A stretch of DNA of 64,000 nt, taken from NCBI RefSeq assembly GCF_036499745.1, contig NZ_DASYDG010000010.1, forward strand, positions 62,001 to 126,000. Direction: 5' to 3'. Position 1 is the stretch's first letter. Every line of letters begins with the position of its first letter. Positions 26,431 through 35,480 of this stretch are shown piece by piece. Source of the DNA: Pinirhizobacter sp036499745 (lineage in GTDB: Bacteria; Pseudomonadota; Gammaproteobacteria; Xanthomonadales; Rhodanobacteraceae). The notes under the pieces were generated by a model. That model saw only the letters and a list, made by a program, of their open reading frames with translations. It had not been told where the DNA came from and made no database searches. The position numbers and the translations under genes were made by a program.

Positions 26431-27837
26431 TCATGAGGAGGCGGTCTGGCGAGTGGGCAAATTCGAAAGAAGTGGCCCGAATCCCTCAGCGAAAGTCAGG
26501 TGCGTAATCACGGCATCGCGGAGCGTCTGATAGGGAATCTCGGCCAGGATCGCCATCTGCATGGCAGCCATCACATCGCCGGCCTCGGATCCGATCATCG
26601 TGAAGCCGAGGATGCGGTCATCCTTCGCACCGACGAGCACCTTCATGAAGCCTTGGGTCTCGTCAGTGGCCTCAGTTCTCAGCACGTTGCTCATGGGCAA
26701 ACGCGCAACGCGGACAGCGATGCCTTGAAGCTGCGCCTCACGTTCGCTCAGCCCGACATGCGCCAGCGGTGGATCCGTGAAAACCGTGTACGGGATCAAT
26801 CGACCGGTCTTGCTGCGATTGCCGCCAGCCATGTTATCCCGAACAATCCTGAAATCGTCCACCGATACGTGCGTGAACTGCGGACTTCCTGCCACTTCGC
26901 CGATGGCCCAGATACCCGGCGCTGTTGCCTGAAGGCGATCATTCACCCGAATGTAGCCCCGCTCATCCAGTTCGACGCCGGCTCCTTCCAGGCCGATGCC
27001 CGCCGTATTTGGAATGCGCCCCACCGCTACCAGGATGTCGCTGCCTTCGACTGTCTGCTCGTCCGAAGCGGTGCGGATGAGTGCGCGCACGCTTGTACCA
27101 GAATAGCCTTCCACGCTCGATATCTTTGCACCCAGGATGACGTCGATTCCTTCGCCACGCAGAACGCCCAACATCGCCTGGGCAACATCTGCATCTTCGC
27201 GACTCAACAGTTGCGGGCCACTGTCGACGATCGTCACGCGGCTTCCGAAGCGACGGAAGGCCTGCGCCAGTTCGATACCGGTGTAGCCACCACCAAGCAC
27301 GATAAGGTGTGTCGGCGCGTAGTCGAGTTCGAGTGCGCCAATGTGGGTAAGCGGCTCGGCGTCTTGCAGACCCGGGACATCCGGAACGTCCGCGTGCGAT
27401 CCCGTGTTGACGACCACCTGGTCGCCACCAAGCGTGCGCGTCCCGCCATCGTTAAGCTCGACCTCGATTGTCTTTGGCCCGACAAATCGACCGCTTCCCA
27501 TGATCAGCTCGGCACCGCTGGAAACGTATGCTGCAATATGAAACGCGGTTTCGCGTTCAACCATGGCACGTTTTCGTTCGCGGACCTTGACCATATCGAT
27601 GACGACTGGCCCGGTGATTGCGCCGAACCCGGCGGCGTGCTGCACCAGATGCGCGACACGAGCGCTCCAGATTTCGTTTTTACTCGGCAGGCAGGCCACG
27701 GCCGGGCAAGAACCGCCCACCCACTGACGTTCGACGACCGCGACACGCTGACCCGATCGAGCCAGGTGCCAAGCCAGAAGCTTGCCGCCCTGCCCGCTAC
27801 CCAGGATCAGCGTGTCGACATGTTCTACCTGAGCCAT
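26431..27837 (-). CDS. FAD-dependent pyridine nucleotide-disulfide oxidoreductase
   Basis: A 468-residue flavoprotein of the mercuric reductase/lipoamide dehydrogenase class. The FAD site GSGQGGKLLAWHLA is at residues 13-26, and the redox pair lies in WVGGSCPAVACLPSKN, a C-x4-C motif. The NAD(P)-binding region contains LIVLGGGYTGIELA. The second FAD motif is ILVAVGRIPNTAGIGLEGAG, and a dimerisation domain closes with ILAEIPYQTLRDAVITHLTFAEG. No N-terminal heavy-metal domain or C-terminal CC pair for mercury is seen, so mercury reduction is not supported. Substrate unknown. Confidence 0.88.
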   Translation of the reverse strand: MAQVEHVDTLILGSGQGGKLLAWHLARSGQRVAVVERQWVGGSCPAVACLPSKNEIWSARVAHLVQHAAGFGAITGPVVIDMVKVRERKRAMVERETAFHIAAYVSSGAELIMGSGRFVGPKTIEVELNDGGTRTLGGDQVVVNTGSHADVPDVPGLQDAEPLTHIGALELDYAPTHLIVLGGGYTGIELAQAFRRFGSRVTIVDSGPQLLSREDADVAQAMLGVLRGEGIDVILGAKISSVEGYSGTSVRALIRTASDEQTVEGSDILVAVGRIPNTAGIGLEGAGVELDERGYIRVNDRLQATAPGIWAIGEVAGSPQFTHVSVDDFRIVRDNMAGGNRSKTGRLIPYTVFTDPPLAHVGLSEREAQLQGIAVRVARLPMSNVLRTEATDETQGFMKVLVGAKDDRILGFTMIGSEAGDVMAAMQMAILAEIPYQTLRDAVITHLTFAEGFGPLLSNLPTRQTASS

Positions 27838-28033
27838 ACCATTCTCCCATGCGAGTGAACGTCATCAGCTGAGTAAAGTGCGTTTGTGTTGACTAAATCC
27901 GAATTATTGCCATCACGGCGAGATAGGCGGCGTGTGTGCACAAGGCAGGAATACGCATCCGCAATATTTTCCTCGACAACTGGTCAAAGTGAGGCGAAGA
28001 CCCTTTAAGGCGTTCTGGAACTGTCCGATGGCG

Positions 28034-28621
28034 CTAGGTGCGTGAACCTGATCTGGACAGGCCCACGTCCGCCTTGCCGGCGCGGCACTGGAAATGGAAC
28101 TCATAACCCAGGCTAAAAGGTCGCTCTTCTTCGCTTACAAACTGACGCTTACCATGAGCATCAGTCTTCCATTGGTCGACCACCAACGAATTGAACTTCC
28201 AGGTGGCTGCCGTGCTTCGGACAGCGTCGATGAAAATCTTTCGCGTCGGGTCGGGCGAATCCTGATCATCGATGCGAACGGAGGTTACGTTCCCATCACC
28301 ATCGACGACAACCAGGGCCTGGATGGTGATCGGGGGTGGGCAGCTGGAGAGAACAGCTGCAGGGTAAGCGGGCGCATTCACGCTGATGGGATCGGATCCT
28401 GAAGCTGTCTGGCTGGAGACGAGCTCATATCGGGGCAAGCCTTCGGGCACATTGGCGCGGACGTTTGCTTCGCCGGTAGATGATCGGTGTTGTTCCCCGG
28501 TAGGACCTGGTGACATCGGTCGCGTGCAACCGGCTGTTATCGAAGTCATCGCCAGCACGGTCAAAAACCGGCCCGATTTTGAAACGACATTCGTCCTCGC
28601 CAACTTAAAAACAAAGTACAC
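28034..28621 (-). CDS. Lipoprotein with TonB-C-like domain
   Basis: A 195-residue protein with a basic N-terminus and a hydrophobic stretch ending LAMTSITAGCTRP (lipobox TAGC). The C-terminal half (PAYPAAVLSSCPPPITIQALVVVDGDGNVTSVRI, then AVRSTAATWKF) follows the pattern of the TonB C-terminal fold. It is isolated and diverges from the FtsX-type permease pair. Function unknown. Confidence 0.65.
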   Translation of the reverse strand: MYFVFKLARTNVVSKSGRFLTVLAMTSITAGCTRPMSPGPTGEQHRSSTGEANVRANVPEGLPRYELVSSQTASGSDPISVNAPAYPAAVLSSCPPPITIQALVVVDGDGNVTSVRIDDQDSPDPTRKIFIDAVRSTAATWKFNSLVVDQWKTDAHGKRQFVSEEERPFSLGYEFHFQCRAGKADVGLSRSGSRT

Positions 28622-28743
28622 AGAGCATCCCCCCTTGTTTGCGGCTTACCTTACAGGACTCAGGCAATCCGTTCTGCGTCGTGTCGCCCTGGGGATGATG
28701 AATGCAGTTATGCTTCATCCGGGGAGTCTTCCGGGTGAAAGAC

Positions 28744-30057
28744 ATGATCGGATACTACGGCCGCCTGGCCGCTGTGGGGATGCGCCGGCAGCCTGGCCTG
28801 ACATTGCTGATCGTCGGCGCCATCGGACTGGGCGTTGCCTTGACGATGACTGCCTACACCGTGCTCTACGTGATGTCGCGCGATCCCATTCCCGGGAAGT
28901 CCTCCCAGCTGTTCGCCGTGCAGTTGGACAACGGCGGCCCGAGCAGCCGTAAGCCGGGCGACGATGAACCCCCACAGCAGGTGACCTGGCGCGATGCCTC
29001 CGCCCTGCTGGCCCGCCATGCTGCCCACCGCCAGGTGGCCATGCACGAGGTGAGCATGGTGTTGCAGCCGGCCAATCCCTCGATCAAGCCGCATACGGTG
29101 TTCGGCCGCGCGACCACGTCGGATTTCTTCGCCATGTTCGAGGTACCGATGCAGTTCGGCGCTGCCTGGTCCGATAACAGCGACGACGGCCGTGCGGCCC
29201 AGGTGGTGATCAGCCAGAAGCTCAACGAGGAAGTGTTCGGTGGCGTCAATAGCGTCGGTCAGTCGCTTCAACTCGATGGCCATGCCTATCGCGTGATCGG
29301 CGTGATGGGTGCGTGGGACCCCAAGCCGCACTACTACGACCTGACCGTCAGCAGCTTCGATGAAGGCGAGGATGTCTTCCTGCCGTTGCGCTGGACGCTC
29401 GACCGGGAGATGTCCACCTCGGCGTACGAGTATTGCGATGCCGGCCCACGGGGCGAGAGCTTCACCGACCTCTTGCGCTCCGAATGCGTCTGGCTGCAGT
29501 ACTGGGCCGAGCTGCCGACGGCGGCCGATGCCCAGGCCTACCGCCTGGACCTTGTGAACTACGCCCGCGACCAGCAGCATGCCGGTCGTTTCAATTGGGC
29601 GCCAAATATTCGTTTGCGCGATGTCCCGGACTGGCTGGCCGCGCGTAAGGTGGTACCCGATGACGCACGCCTGGCCTTGCTGGTGGCCTTCGGGTTCTTC
29701 CTGATCTGCCTGTGCAGCGCCCTGGGGCTGATGTTGGCCAAGGCCATGGTCAAGGCCGGCGAGTACAGCGTGCGTCGTGCGCTGGGCGCGAGCGCGCGTG
29801 CGATCTTTGGCCAGGCCCTGGTGGAGTCGGGTGTGCTCGGCGTCACCGGCGGCGTACTGGGCCTGGTGCTCACCGACCTGGCCTTGCGTTGCCTGCGCGA
29901 ATTGTTTCCCGATGGCATGGGGCGGATCGCGCAGATGGACGCGACGATGCTGGTGGTGACGTTGCTGGTGGCCGTGGTAGCGACGGTCAGCACCGGCGCC
30001 TATCCGGCATGGAGGTCGATGCGAACAGCACCGGCCCTGCAGATGAAGGGGGGTTGA
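28744..30057 (+). CDS. MacB/FtsX-type ABC permease, first of pair
   Basis: About 437 residues with the FtsX/MacB topology: one N-terminal helix (LTLLIVGAIGLGVALTMTAYTVLYVM), a long periplasmic domain, and three C-terminal helices (LALLVAFGFFLICLCSALGLML, an ALVESGVLGVTGGVLGLVL helix and LVVTLLVAVVATVSTGAYPAW). The segment EYSVRRALGASARAIFGQ between helices is the signature coupling region for an ABC ATPase. The start at the MIGYYGRL methionine fits the family; an ATG 42 bases upstream is possible. No ATPase gene lies beside it. Confidence 0.82.
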   Translation: MIGYYGRLAAVGMRRQPGLTLLIVGAIGLGVALTMTAYTVLYVMSRDPIPGKSSQLFAVQLDNGGPSSRKPGDDEPPQQVTWRDASALLARHAAHRQVAMHEVSMVLQPANPSIKPHTVFGRATTSDFFAMFEVPMQFGAAWSDNSDDGRAAQVVISQKLNEEVFGGVNSVGQSLQLDGHAYRVIGVMGAWDPKPHYYDLTVSSFDEGEDVFLPLRWTLDREMSTSAYEYCDAGPRGESFTDLLRSECVWLQYWAELPTAADAQAYRLDLVNYARDQQHAGRFNWAPNIRLRDVPDWLAARKVVPDDARLALLVAFGFFLICLCSALGLMLAKAMVKAGEYSVRRALGASARAIFGQALVESGVLGVTGGVLGLVLTDLALRCLRELFPDGMGRIAQMDATMLVVTLLVAVVATVSTGAYPAWRSMRTAPALQMKGG

Positions 30058-30060
30058 GCC

Positions 30061-31293
30061 GTGGCGATCAGGCCGATTGTCTCCGCGCTCAAGCGCAACC
30101 GGATGGGGGCCGCGCTGGTAGTGGTCCAGGTGGCCTTGACCCTGGCCATTTTGAGCAATGTGCTCTCGGTGGTCGTCGACCGCGCCAGCCTGGTGTTGCG
30201 GCCCACCGGCATGCAGGAAGATGGCCTGTTCGCCCTGGGCTATCGCTACACCAATGACGACGGCACGCTGCCCAGCGTAGCCCGGGACCTGGCCGCCTTG
30301 CGCGGCACGCCTGGCGTGGTAGACGCCGTGGCGACGAATTCCTATCCGCTGCACGGCGGCGGCTGGGCAGAAGGCATCGGACTGGCGCCGGGTGAGGCCG
30401 CGGCCAAGGCTAGCCAGGGCTACGGCAAGATCTACGCGATGGACGGCCACGGAATCCCAACCTTGGGCCTGCGCCTCATCGCAGGAAGGAACTTCACCGC
30501 CAATGATGTCTTCGACGGCGCCTACAACCGCGGGCCGCTGCCGCCGGTGGCGATCATTACATCTTTCCTGGCCCATCGACTCTATGGCGACCAGGCAGCC
30601 GTGGGCAAGACGCTTTACCTGGCTTCGGATCCGACCAAGCCCATTGCCGTGATCGGCGTGATCGTGCGCCTGCAGACACCGGCCGCCGCTGAAAGCGTGG
30701 ACCCGGCCACGGCGGAAGCCTCAATCCTGCTGCCTGTACGCGCGGCGGGAGTCGGTGGCGCGTACCTGATCCGCGCCCACCCGGATGCGCTGGACGCAAC
30801 CATGGCGGCCGCGAAGGCCAGTCTGGTGCATGCCAATGCCAATCGCATCTTCGGCCGCCTGCGGCCGTTCGCCGAGATCCGCGCCACGGCCTATGCGAAG
30901 GACCGCGGCCTGGCCATTGCCATGGCCATCGTCACCGCTGTGCTGGTAGTGATTACCGCCTTGGGCATCATCGGACTGACCAGCTTCTGGGTAGTGCGCC
31001 GGCGTGGCCAGGTCGGCCTTCGTCGTGCGCTGGGGGCAACACGTGCGGCCATCGTCGGTTATTTCCTTACCGAAAACGCTTTGCTGTGCTGCACCGGCGT
31101 GGTTGCCGGCGCCATAGCCTCGTTCGGTCTGAATGCGTGGCTATGGACCCGCTATGGCGTGGATCGGCTGCCGGGACCGCAGGTGCTTGGTTGCTGCCTG
31201 CTGGTTGTCGTGGTCGGTCAGCTGGCCGCGCTTTGGCCGGCGATCAAAGCTGCGCGGCTGGCCCCGATCGAGGCGCTGCGCGCCGGGCCATGA
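30061..31293 (+). CDS. MacB/FtsX-type ABC permease, second of pair
   Basis: A 410-residue permease starting at GTG, 3 bases after the previous stop. It has the same layout: an N-terminal helix (GAALVVVQVALTLAILSNVLSVVV), a periplasmic MacB-type domain with GLRLIAGRNFTANDV, then three helices with GQVGLRRALGATRAAIVGYFLTENALL as the ATPase-coupling region. The two genes together would form a heterodimeric permease for export or envelope work. The partner ATPase must be encoded elsewhere. Confidence 0.83.
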   Translation: MAIRPIVSALKRNRMGAALVVVQVALTLAILSNVLSVVVDRASLVLRPTGMQEDGLFALGYRYTNDDGTLPSVARDLAALRGTPGVVDAVATNSYPLHGGGWAEGIGLAPGEAAAKASQGYGKIYAMDGHGIPTLGLRLIAGRNFTANDVFDGAYNRGPLPPVAIITSFLAHRLYGDQAAVGKTLYLASDPTKPIAVIGVIVRLQTPAAAESVDPATAEASILLPVRAAGVGGAYLIRAHPDALDATMAAAKASLVHANANRIFGRLRPFAEIRATAYAKDRGLAIAMAIVTAVLVVITALGIIGLTSFWVVRRRGQVGLRRALGATRAAIVGYFLTENALLCCTGVVAGAIASFGLNAWLWTRYGVDRLPGPQVLGCCLLVVVVGQLAALWPAIKAARLAPIEALRAGP

Positions 31294-31308
31294 GCCCGGC
31301 ACCGAACA

Positions 31309-32241
31309 TCATTGGCCGCCGATCGCGAACGGCAGCAGCAAAAAAGAAATCAGCATGGGTCCGGCGATCGTCAGTACGAGGCCCGTCACAACCGCCACAG
31401 GCACGATTGCCGGCGGACACGTAACCCTGATGATTGGCAGAACCGAATCCATGGCCGCCGCTCCGCCGCTTGCCACCGCAGCCACAGGCATCCGGCGACC
31501 CATGGCGTAAAGCAGAACCAGCGCCATCAACTCGCGAAAGAGATCCGTCAGGAGCGCCATGGTTCCATACGACGAGCCCAGGAAGGTTGACACCAGCGGC
31601 CCCGACATCGAGAACCAGCCAAATCCAGAAGAAAGCGCGAGGGTGATTCGCAATGGCTCTTCCATGACGAAAGAAGCCGCCACACCCCCGAGCGCGGAAC
31701 CGGCGAGCACCAATGCTGGAACCAGCATGATCTTCCAGGTCAAACTTTCACGCCCCAACTTCACCATCGACAAGTCAACACCGACAAGAAGTATCAGGAA
31801 AAGCAGGAACCAGTAAGTAGCCGCGGCAATAGCCTCCCCATCAATGGCAAAAAAGGCCATGCGCGACGCCAGAACACCAGCGGCCACGACCGCAAGCGGT
31901 GCGATGCAATCGAAGACCAGGCGCATCGCCCGGAAAAGGCGGCTACCGTCGTTCGAGACGGACCCAATGCCGAACGTCGTGCGAAAGGCCAGGGCGCAAA
32001 GCGCGACCGAGGCAAGGGTCGAGAACAGGGCAAGCGCGAACGCCGTTCGCACCAACCAGCCAAGCAGTGGCATGTTGGCAAGCACCAGACCGGCTTCGAG
32101 GCCGACGAGGAACATGAGCATTAACACGCAAGGAACAATCATCTTCGACGCCAGCGCCCTGACGCCGCGGCCGCACACCTGGCCAATGATCACTCCACCG
32201 CCAAGAGCGATGACAATGGGTAATAGCGTTCCGATCACCAA
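31309..32241 (-). CDS. lysO: LysO-like lysine exporter family membrane protein
   Basis: A 310-residue membrane protein of about eight helices. The diagnostic segment LALSSGFGWFSMSGPLVSTFLGSSYGTMALLTDLFRELMALVLLY closely resembles the C-terminal core of E. coli LysO (YbjE), a lysine exporter. An N-terminal GVIIGQVCGRGVRAL and a KMIVPCVLMLMFLVGLEAG helix also match. Its 3' end faces the permease pair convergently. The family is fairly clear; lysine specificity is inferred. Confidence 0.72.
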   Translation of the reverse strand: MVIGTLLPIVIALGGGVIIGQVCGRGVRALASKMIVPCVLMLMFLVGLEAGLVLANMPLLGWLVRTAFALALFSTLASVALCALAFRTTFGIGSVSNDGSRLFRAMRLVFDCIAPLAVVAAGVLASRMAFFAIDGEAIAAATYWFLLFLILLVGVDLSMVKLGRESLTWKIMLVPALVLAGSALGGVAASFVMEEPLRITLALSSGFGWFSMSGPLVSTFLGSSYGTMALLTDLFRELMALVLLYAMGRRMPVAAVASGGAAAMDSVLPIIRVTCPPAIVPVAVVTGLVLTIAGPMLISFLLLPFAIGGQ

Positions 32242-32347
32242 GACCTACCTCACCAGGTACTCGCCTACGTTGGCGCGAGTGCCTAACTTACGCAGTACCC
32301 TTTGATGCGGAAACCCGTAACTGACTGAAAATCGCGGCGGTTAGAAT

Positions 32348-33577
32348 CTATTTGATGTAATTGAACAACGTCAGCTGCTGCGCCTTCACAAAAACCTGCT
32401 GCGATGCACTAAGTGCCGCCGACTGCAGCGACAGCTGGCTGATCGCCGTGGCAGGATCGATATCCGTCACCGCCGTCAGCGCATTGGTGTAAGCAACCTT
32501 CAGGTCAGAATACGCCGAACTCTGCTGATCGAGCGTATTCATCCGTGCGCCCACCAACACCTGCGTGTTGGTAACAGCCAACTGCGTGGAATCAAGCGCC
32601 TGGATCTGCCCATTCATCACATTGTTCAACGAGGCGCCACTGGCGCCGCTGTTCAACGCGTTGATCATGTTATTGAGCGTGCCGAAGATGTCCTGGTCCT
32701 GGCTCTTGCCCACGGCCACGGTATCCCCAGCCGCCGGCGTACCGGTCATGGCGATGGTCATGCCGTTGAAGCTGATGTTGTCGCCGTCCTTGTAGGTGCC
32801 GCCCACGGGGTTGCCGCCGGCATCCACCACCGGGTTTCCGCCAGCGTCCTTCGCGGTCCAGTTGCCCGCGCCATCGAAGCTGATCGTATAGCTGCCGTTG
32901 CTGGCCATGCCGTTGGCATAAGCGGTGGCATCAGTGACCGAGCTTGCGCCCACCACGAGGCTGCCGGTGTTACCCGAGGCGGCCGAGGCGTTGAACGTGC
33001 CGTTGCCGTTGGCATTGTTCATGAAGATGCTGCTGCCGGTATCACCGGTGGCGATCTGCAGGCCCGAGCCAATCGACGCGTATAGCTGGCTATCGGTGCC
33101 GGTGTAACTTACCGATCCATCGGTGTTCTGGATAAACGGCGTAGACGTGCCGCTGGTGCCGCCGAACAGGGCGTCGCCGTTGCTGTCGGCGGTGTTGCCC
33201 AACTGCAGCAGCTGATCGCGGATCTGTGTGAGATTAGTGGCGATGCTCTTGCGGTCCGCGTCGGCCAGACTGCCGTTGATCGACTGCAGTGCCAGGGTGC
33301 GCGCGGAGTCAAGCAGATTGGTAACGGAGTCGAGCGTGGTGGTTTCGGTCGACATGCGCGTATTGGCGCTGTCGATGCTGTCGGAATACTGCTGCTGCCC
33401 GGCCATCATGTGGCTCAGGGAGATGGCCTTGCCGGCACCTGCAGGATCGTCGGACGCCACGCTGATGCGCTTTTGCGTAGTGACCTCGTTCTGCGAGGCG
33501 TTCACCGCGGCCTGCTGGGCCATCATCGTGGTCAGCGATTGTTGGTACGACCATTCGGTTGAAATGCGTATGGACAT
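32348..33577 (-). CDS. flgL: Flagellar hook-associated protein 3 (FlgL)
   Basis: A 409-residue hook-filament junction protein. The flagellin-like N-terminus MSIRISTEWSYQQSLTTMMAQQAAVNASQNEVTTQKRI and C-terminus IDPATAISQLSLQSAALSASQQVFVKAQ are conserved. The variable middle contains a beta module ending MTGTPAAGDTVAVGK that resembles two segments of the adjacent FlgK. It lies 5 bases after flgK and is the last gene of the flgB-flgL operon. Confidence 0.94.
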   Translation of the reverse strand: MSIRISTEWSYQQSLTTMMAQQAAVNASQNEVTTQKRISVASDDPAGAGKAISLSHMMAGQQQYSDSIDSANTRMSTETTTLDSVTNLLDSARTLALQSINGSLADADRKSIATNLTQIRDQLLQLGNTADSNGDALFGGTSGTSTPFIQNTDGSVSYTGTDSQLYASIGSGLQIATGDTGSSIFMNNANGNGTFNASAASGNTGSLVVGASSVTDATAYANGMASNGSYTISFDGAGNWTAKDAGGNPVVDAGGNPVGGTYKDGDNISFNGMTIAMTGTPAAGDTVAVGKSQDQDIFGTLNNMINALNSGASGASLNNVMNGQIQALDSTQLAVTNTQVLVGARMNTLDQQSSAYSDLKVAYTNALTAVTDIDPATAISQLSLQSAALSASQQVFVKAQQLTLFNYIK

Positions 33578-33582
33578 GGCCG

Positions 33583-35457
33583 TTACCCGAGTGCGTTCAT
33601 GAGGCTGGTGAAAATCGTCTGCGCTGCGGCGATAATCTGCGCGGACGCCTGGTAAGACTGCTGGTACTTCACGAGGTTGGCCCCTTCCTCATCGATGTTC
33701 ACTCCCGACACGCTCTGCTGCGCAGACACCGCCTGGTTATTCAGGGCGGTCTGGGTAGTGAGGTTGGTGGCGGCCTGGGCACCGGCGCTACCGATCTGCG
33801 TGGTCAGGTTGGCGTAGGCATCCACCACGCTCACCTTGCCGCCGGACAGCACGCCACTGTCGGACAACGCCGCCATCTTCAGCGCGTTGCCGTTGTCGTT
33901 CAGGCCATTGGCATTCTTCGCCACGCCGAAGCTGTCGCCGGCGGCCGGCGTACCGGAGAGGGTGACACTCCAGCCGTTGGCGGTAATCGGCTGGCCGGAC
34001 GTATACGCGCCGCCACCAATGGTGGCCCCACCGGCATCGGTGATCGTATAGGCCGTGGGCGAGGTGAAGCTGATCGTGGCCCCGGCAAGCACACCGGCGT
34101 TGGTGGGGTCGGAAACGCTTACCGATCCGACCGTCGCCGCGCCGGTATTGGCCGTGGCGGCGGAGGTGGTGAGCGCTGAGGCAGCGGCGATCTGCGAGGG
34201 GTCGGTCATCGCCACGCTGAGCGAGCCGGCGGCGTTGCGCGTCGGCTGGATCTTGAAGCTGTCACCCGCGGCGGCTGTGCCGGAAACACTGAAGGTCATG
34301 CCGTCGGCGGAGTACGAGCCGTCAGGATTGGATGTAAGCGCAACGTTCTGCCCGCCGGTGGTCTTCAGGCCCCAGCTGGCGCCGTTGTAGGTCATGATGT
34401 AGTCGGAGCTGGTGGTGGCCGACACGTCGCTGATGGTGGCGCCGACGGTGGCGCTTCCGGTGTTCCTCGTCGACCCCGACACCGCCGGCGAACCGATACT
34501 GAAGATCGGCGCGCCCAGGTTGCCGTTGAGGTCCAGGCCCTTGGCCTGCTGGGCGTTAACGCTGGACGCCAACGCCACGGCCGCCTGGCCCAGCGCGTTC
34601 TGCGCCGGGTCGAGCACCGTGCTGCGATAGTCGAGCATGGCGCCCAGCGAGCCGCCGCTGAGCTTGGTGGTGATGTCGTTGCCGGCGCTGTCCGCGATGT
34701 TGGTGCGCGAGGCGTCGTAAGGGTCCGGCACGGCCTTGAGATTGAACGAGGTGTTGCCGGTAACAAGCGTCTGTCCCGCACTTGAGTAGATGCTCATGGT
34801 GCCGTCGGACTCTGTCACCGCGCTCACGCCCACCAGGCCTGAAAGCTGGTTCATCAGCGCGTCACGCTGGTCGAGCAAGTCGTTGGGCGCGGCGCCGCTG
34901 CCCGCCTGCTTGATCTGTTTGTTCAGTGCCGCGATCGCCGACGTCGCGCTGTTGATGCTGTCGACGGTGCTGCTGATCTGCTTGTTTACCGACGTCTGCT
35001 GGGCCGCCATCTGCTGGCCGAGCGTGTTGAACATGGTGGCGGTGCTGGCCGCATTACCGAGCAGCGATTGCCGCCCGGAACTGGTGGACGGCGCGTTGGC
35101 CACGGTGCTGAAGGCGGCGTAGAGCGAATCGAGTGAGCCTTGAATGTCGCCGCTACCGCTCAGCACGCTGTTAAGCGTGGTGGTGAGGTCGTTGAAGGTG
35201 CTTGCGCGCGAAAGACTCGCGGTGGACGACCACATTGCCGTGGTCAGGTACGCGCTGTAGGAGCGCTGCACCGAGGCCACGTCCACGCCGTTGCCGATGG
35301 TGAACTTGCCGTTCTGCTGCGAGATGCGCTCGACCTGGGAGACCGTTTGCCGGCTGTAGCCGTCGGTACCCGCATTGGCAATGTTGTTGCCGACGGTGGT
35401 CAGCGCGATCTGCGCGGCGTTCAGCCCCGAGATGCCGGTGGTAAGCATGTTGGCCAT
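33583..35457 (-). CDS. flgK: Flagellar hook-associated protein 1 (FlgK)
   Basis: A 624-residue junction protein. The basal N-terminal motif TGISGLNAAQIALTTVGNNIANAGTDGYSRQTV and the terminal NIDEEGANLVKYQQSYQASAQIIAAAQTIFTSLMNAL are textbook FlgK. The central region has two consecutive similar beta modules, one ending SGTAAAGDSFKIQ and the next SGTPAAGDSFGVAK. It lies 23 bases after flgJ. FlgK and FlgL join hook to filament and are exported by the flagellar apparatus. Confidence 0.96.
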   Translation of the reverse strand: MANMLTTGISGLNAAQIALTTVGNNIANAGTDGYSRQTVSQVERISQQNGKFTIGNGVDVASVQRSYSAYLTTAMWSSTASLSRASTFNDLTTTLNSVLSGSGDIQGSLDSLYAAFSTVANAPSTSSGRQSLLGNAASTATMFNTLGQQMAAQQTSVNKQISSTVDSINSATSAIAALNKQIKQAGSGAAPNDLLDQRDALMNQLSGLVGVSAVTESDGTMSIYSSAGQTLVTGNTSFNLKAVPDPYDASRTNIADSAGNDITTKLSGGSLGAMLDYRSTVLDPAQNALGQAAVALASSVNAQQAKGLDLNGNLGAPIFSIGSPAVSGSTRNTGSATVGATISDVSATTSSDYIMTYNGASWGLKTTGGQNVALTSNPDGSYSADGMTFSVSGTAAAGDSFKIQPTRNAAGSLSVAMTDPSQIAAASALTTSAATANTGAATVGSVSVSDPTNAGVLAGATISFTSPTAYTITDAGGATIGGGAYTSGQPITANGWSVTLSGTPAAGDSFGVAKNANGLNDNGNALKMAALSDSGVLSGGKVSVVDAYANLTTQIGSAGAQAATNLTTQTALNNQAVSAQQSVSGVNIDEEGANLVKYQQSYQASAQIIAAAQTIFTSLMNALG

Positions 35458-35480
35458 GGTTGTTCCTTATGAAGCGCCGT

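Noticed and set aside
26431..27837. Mercuric reductase (merA)
   Set aside because: No N-terminal metal-binding domain, no C-terminal vicinal cysteines, and no mer genes nearby.
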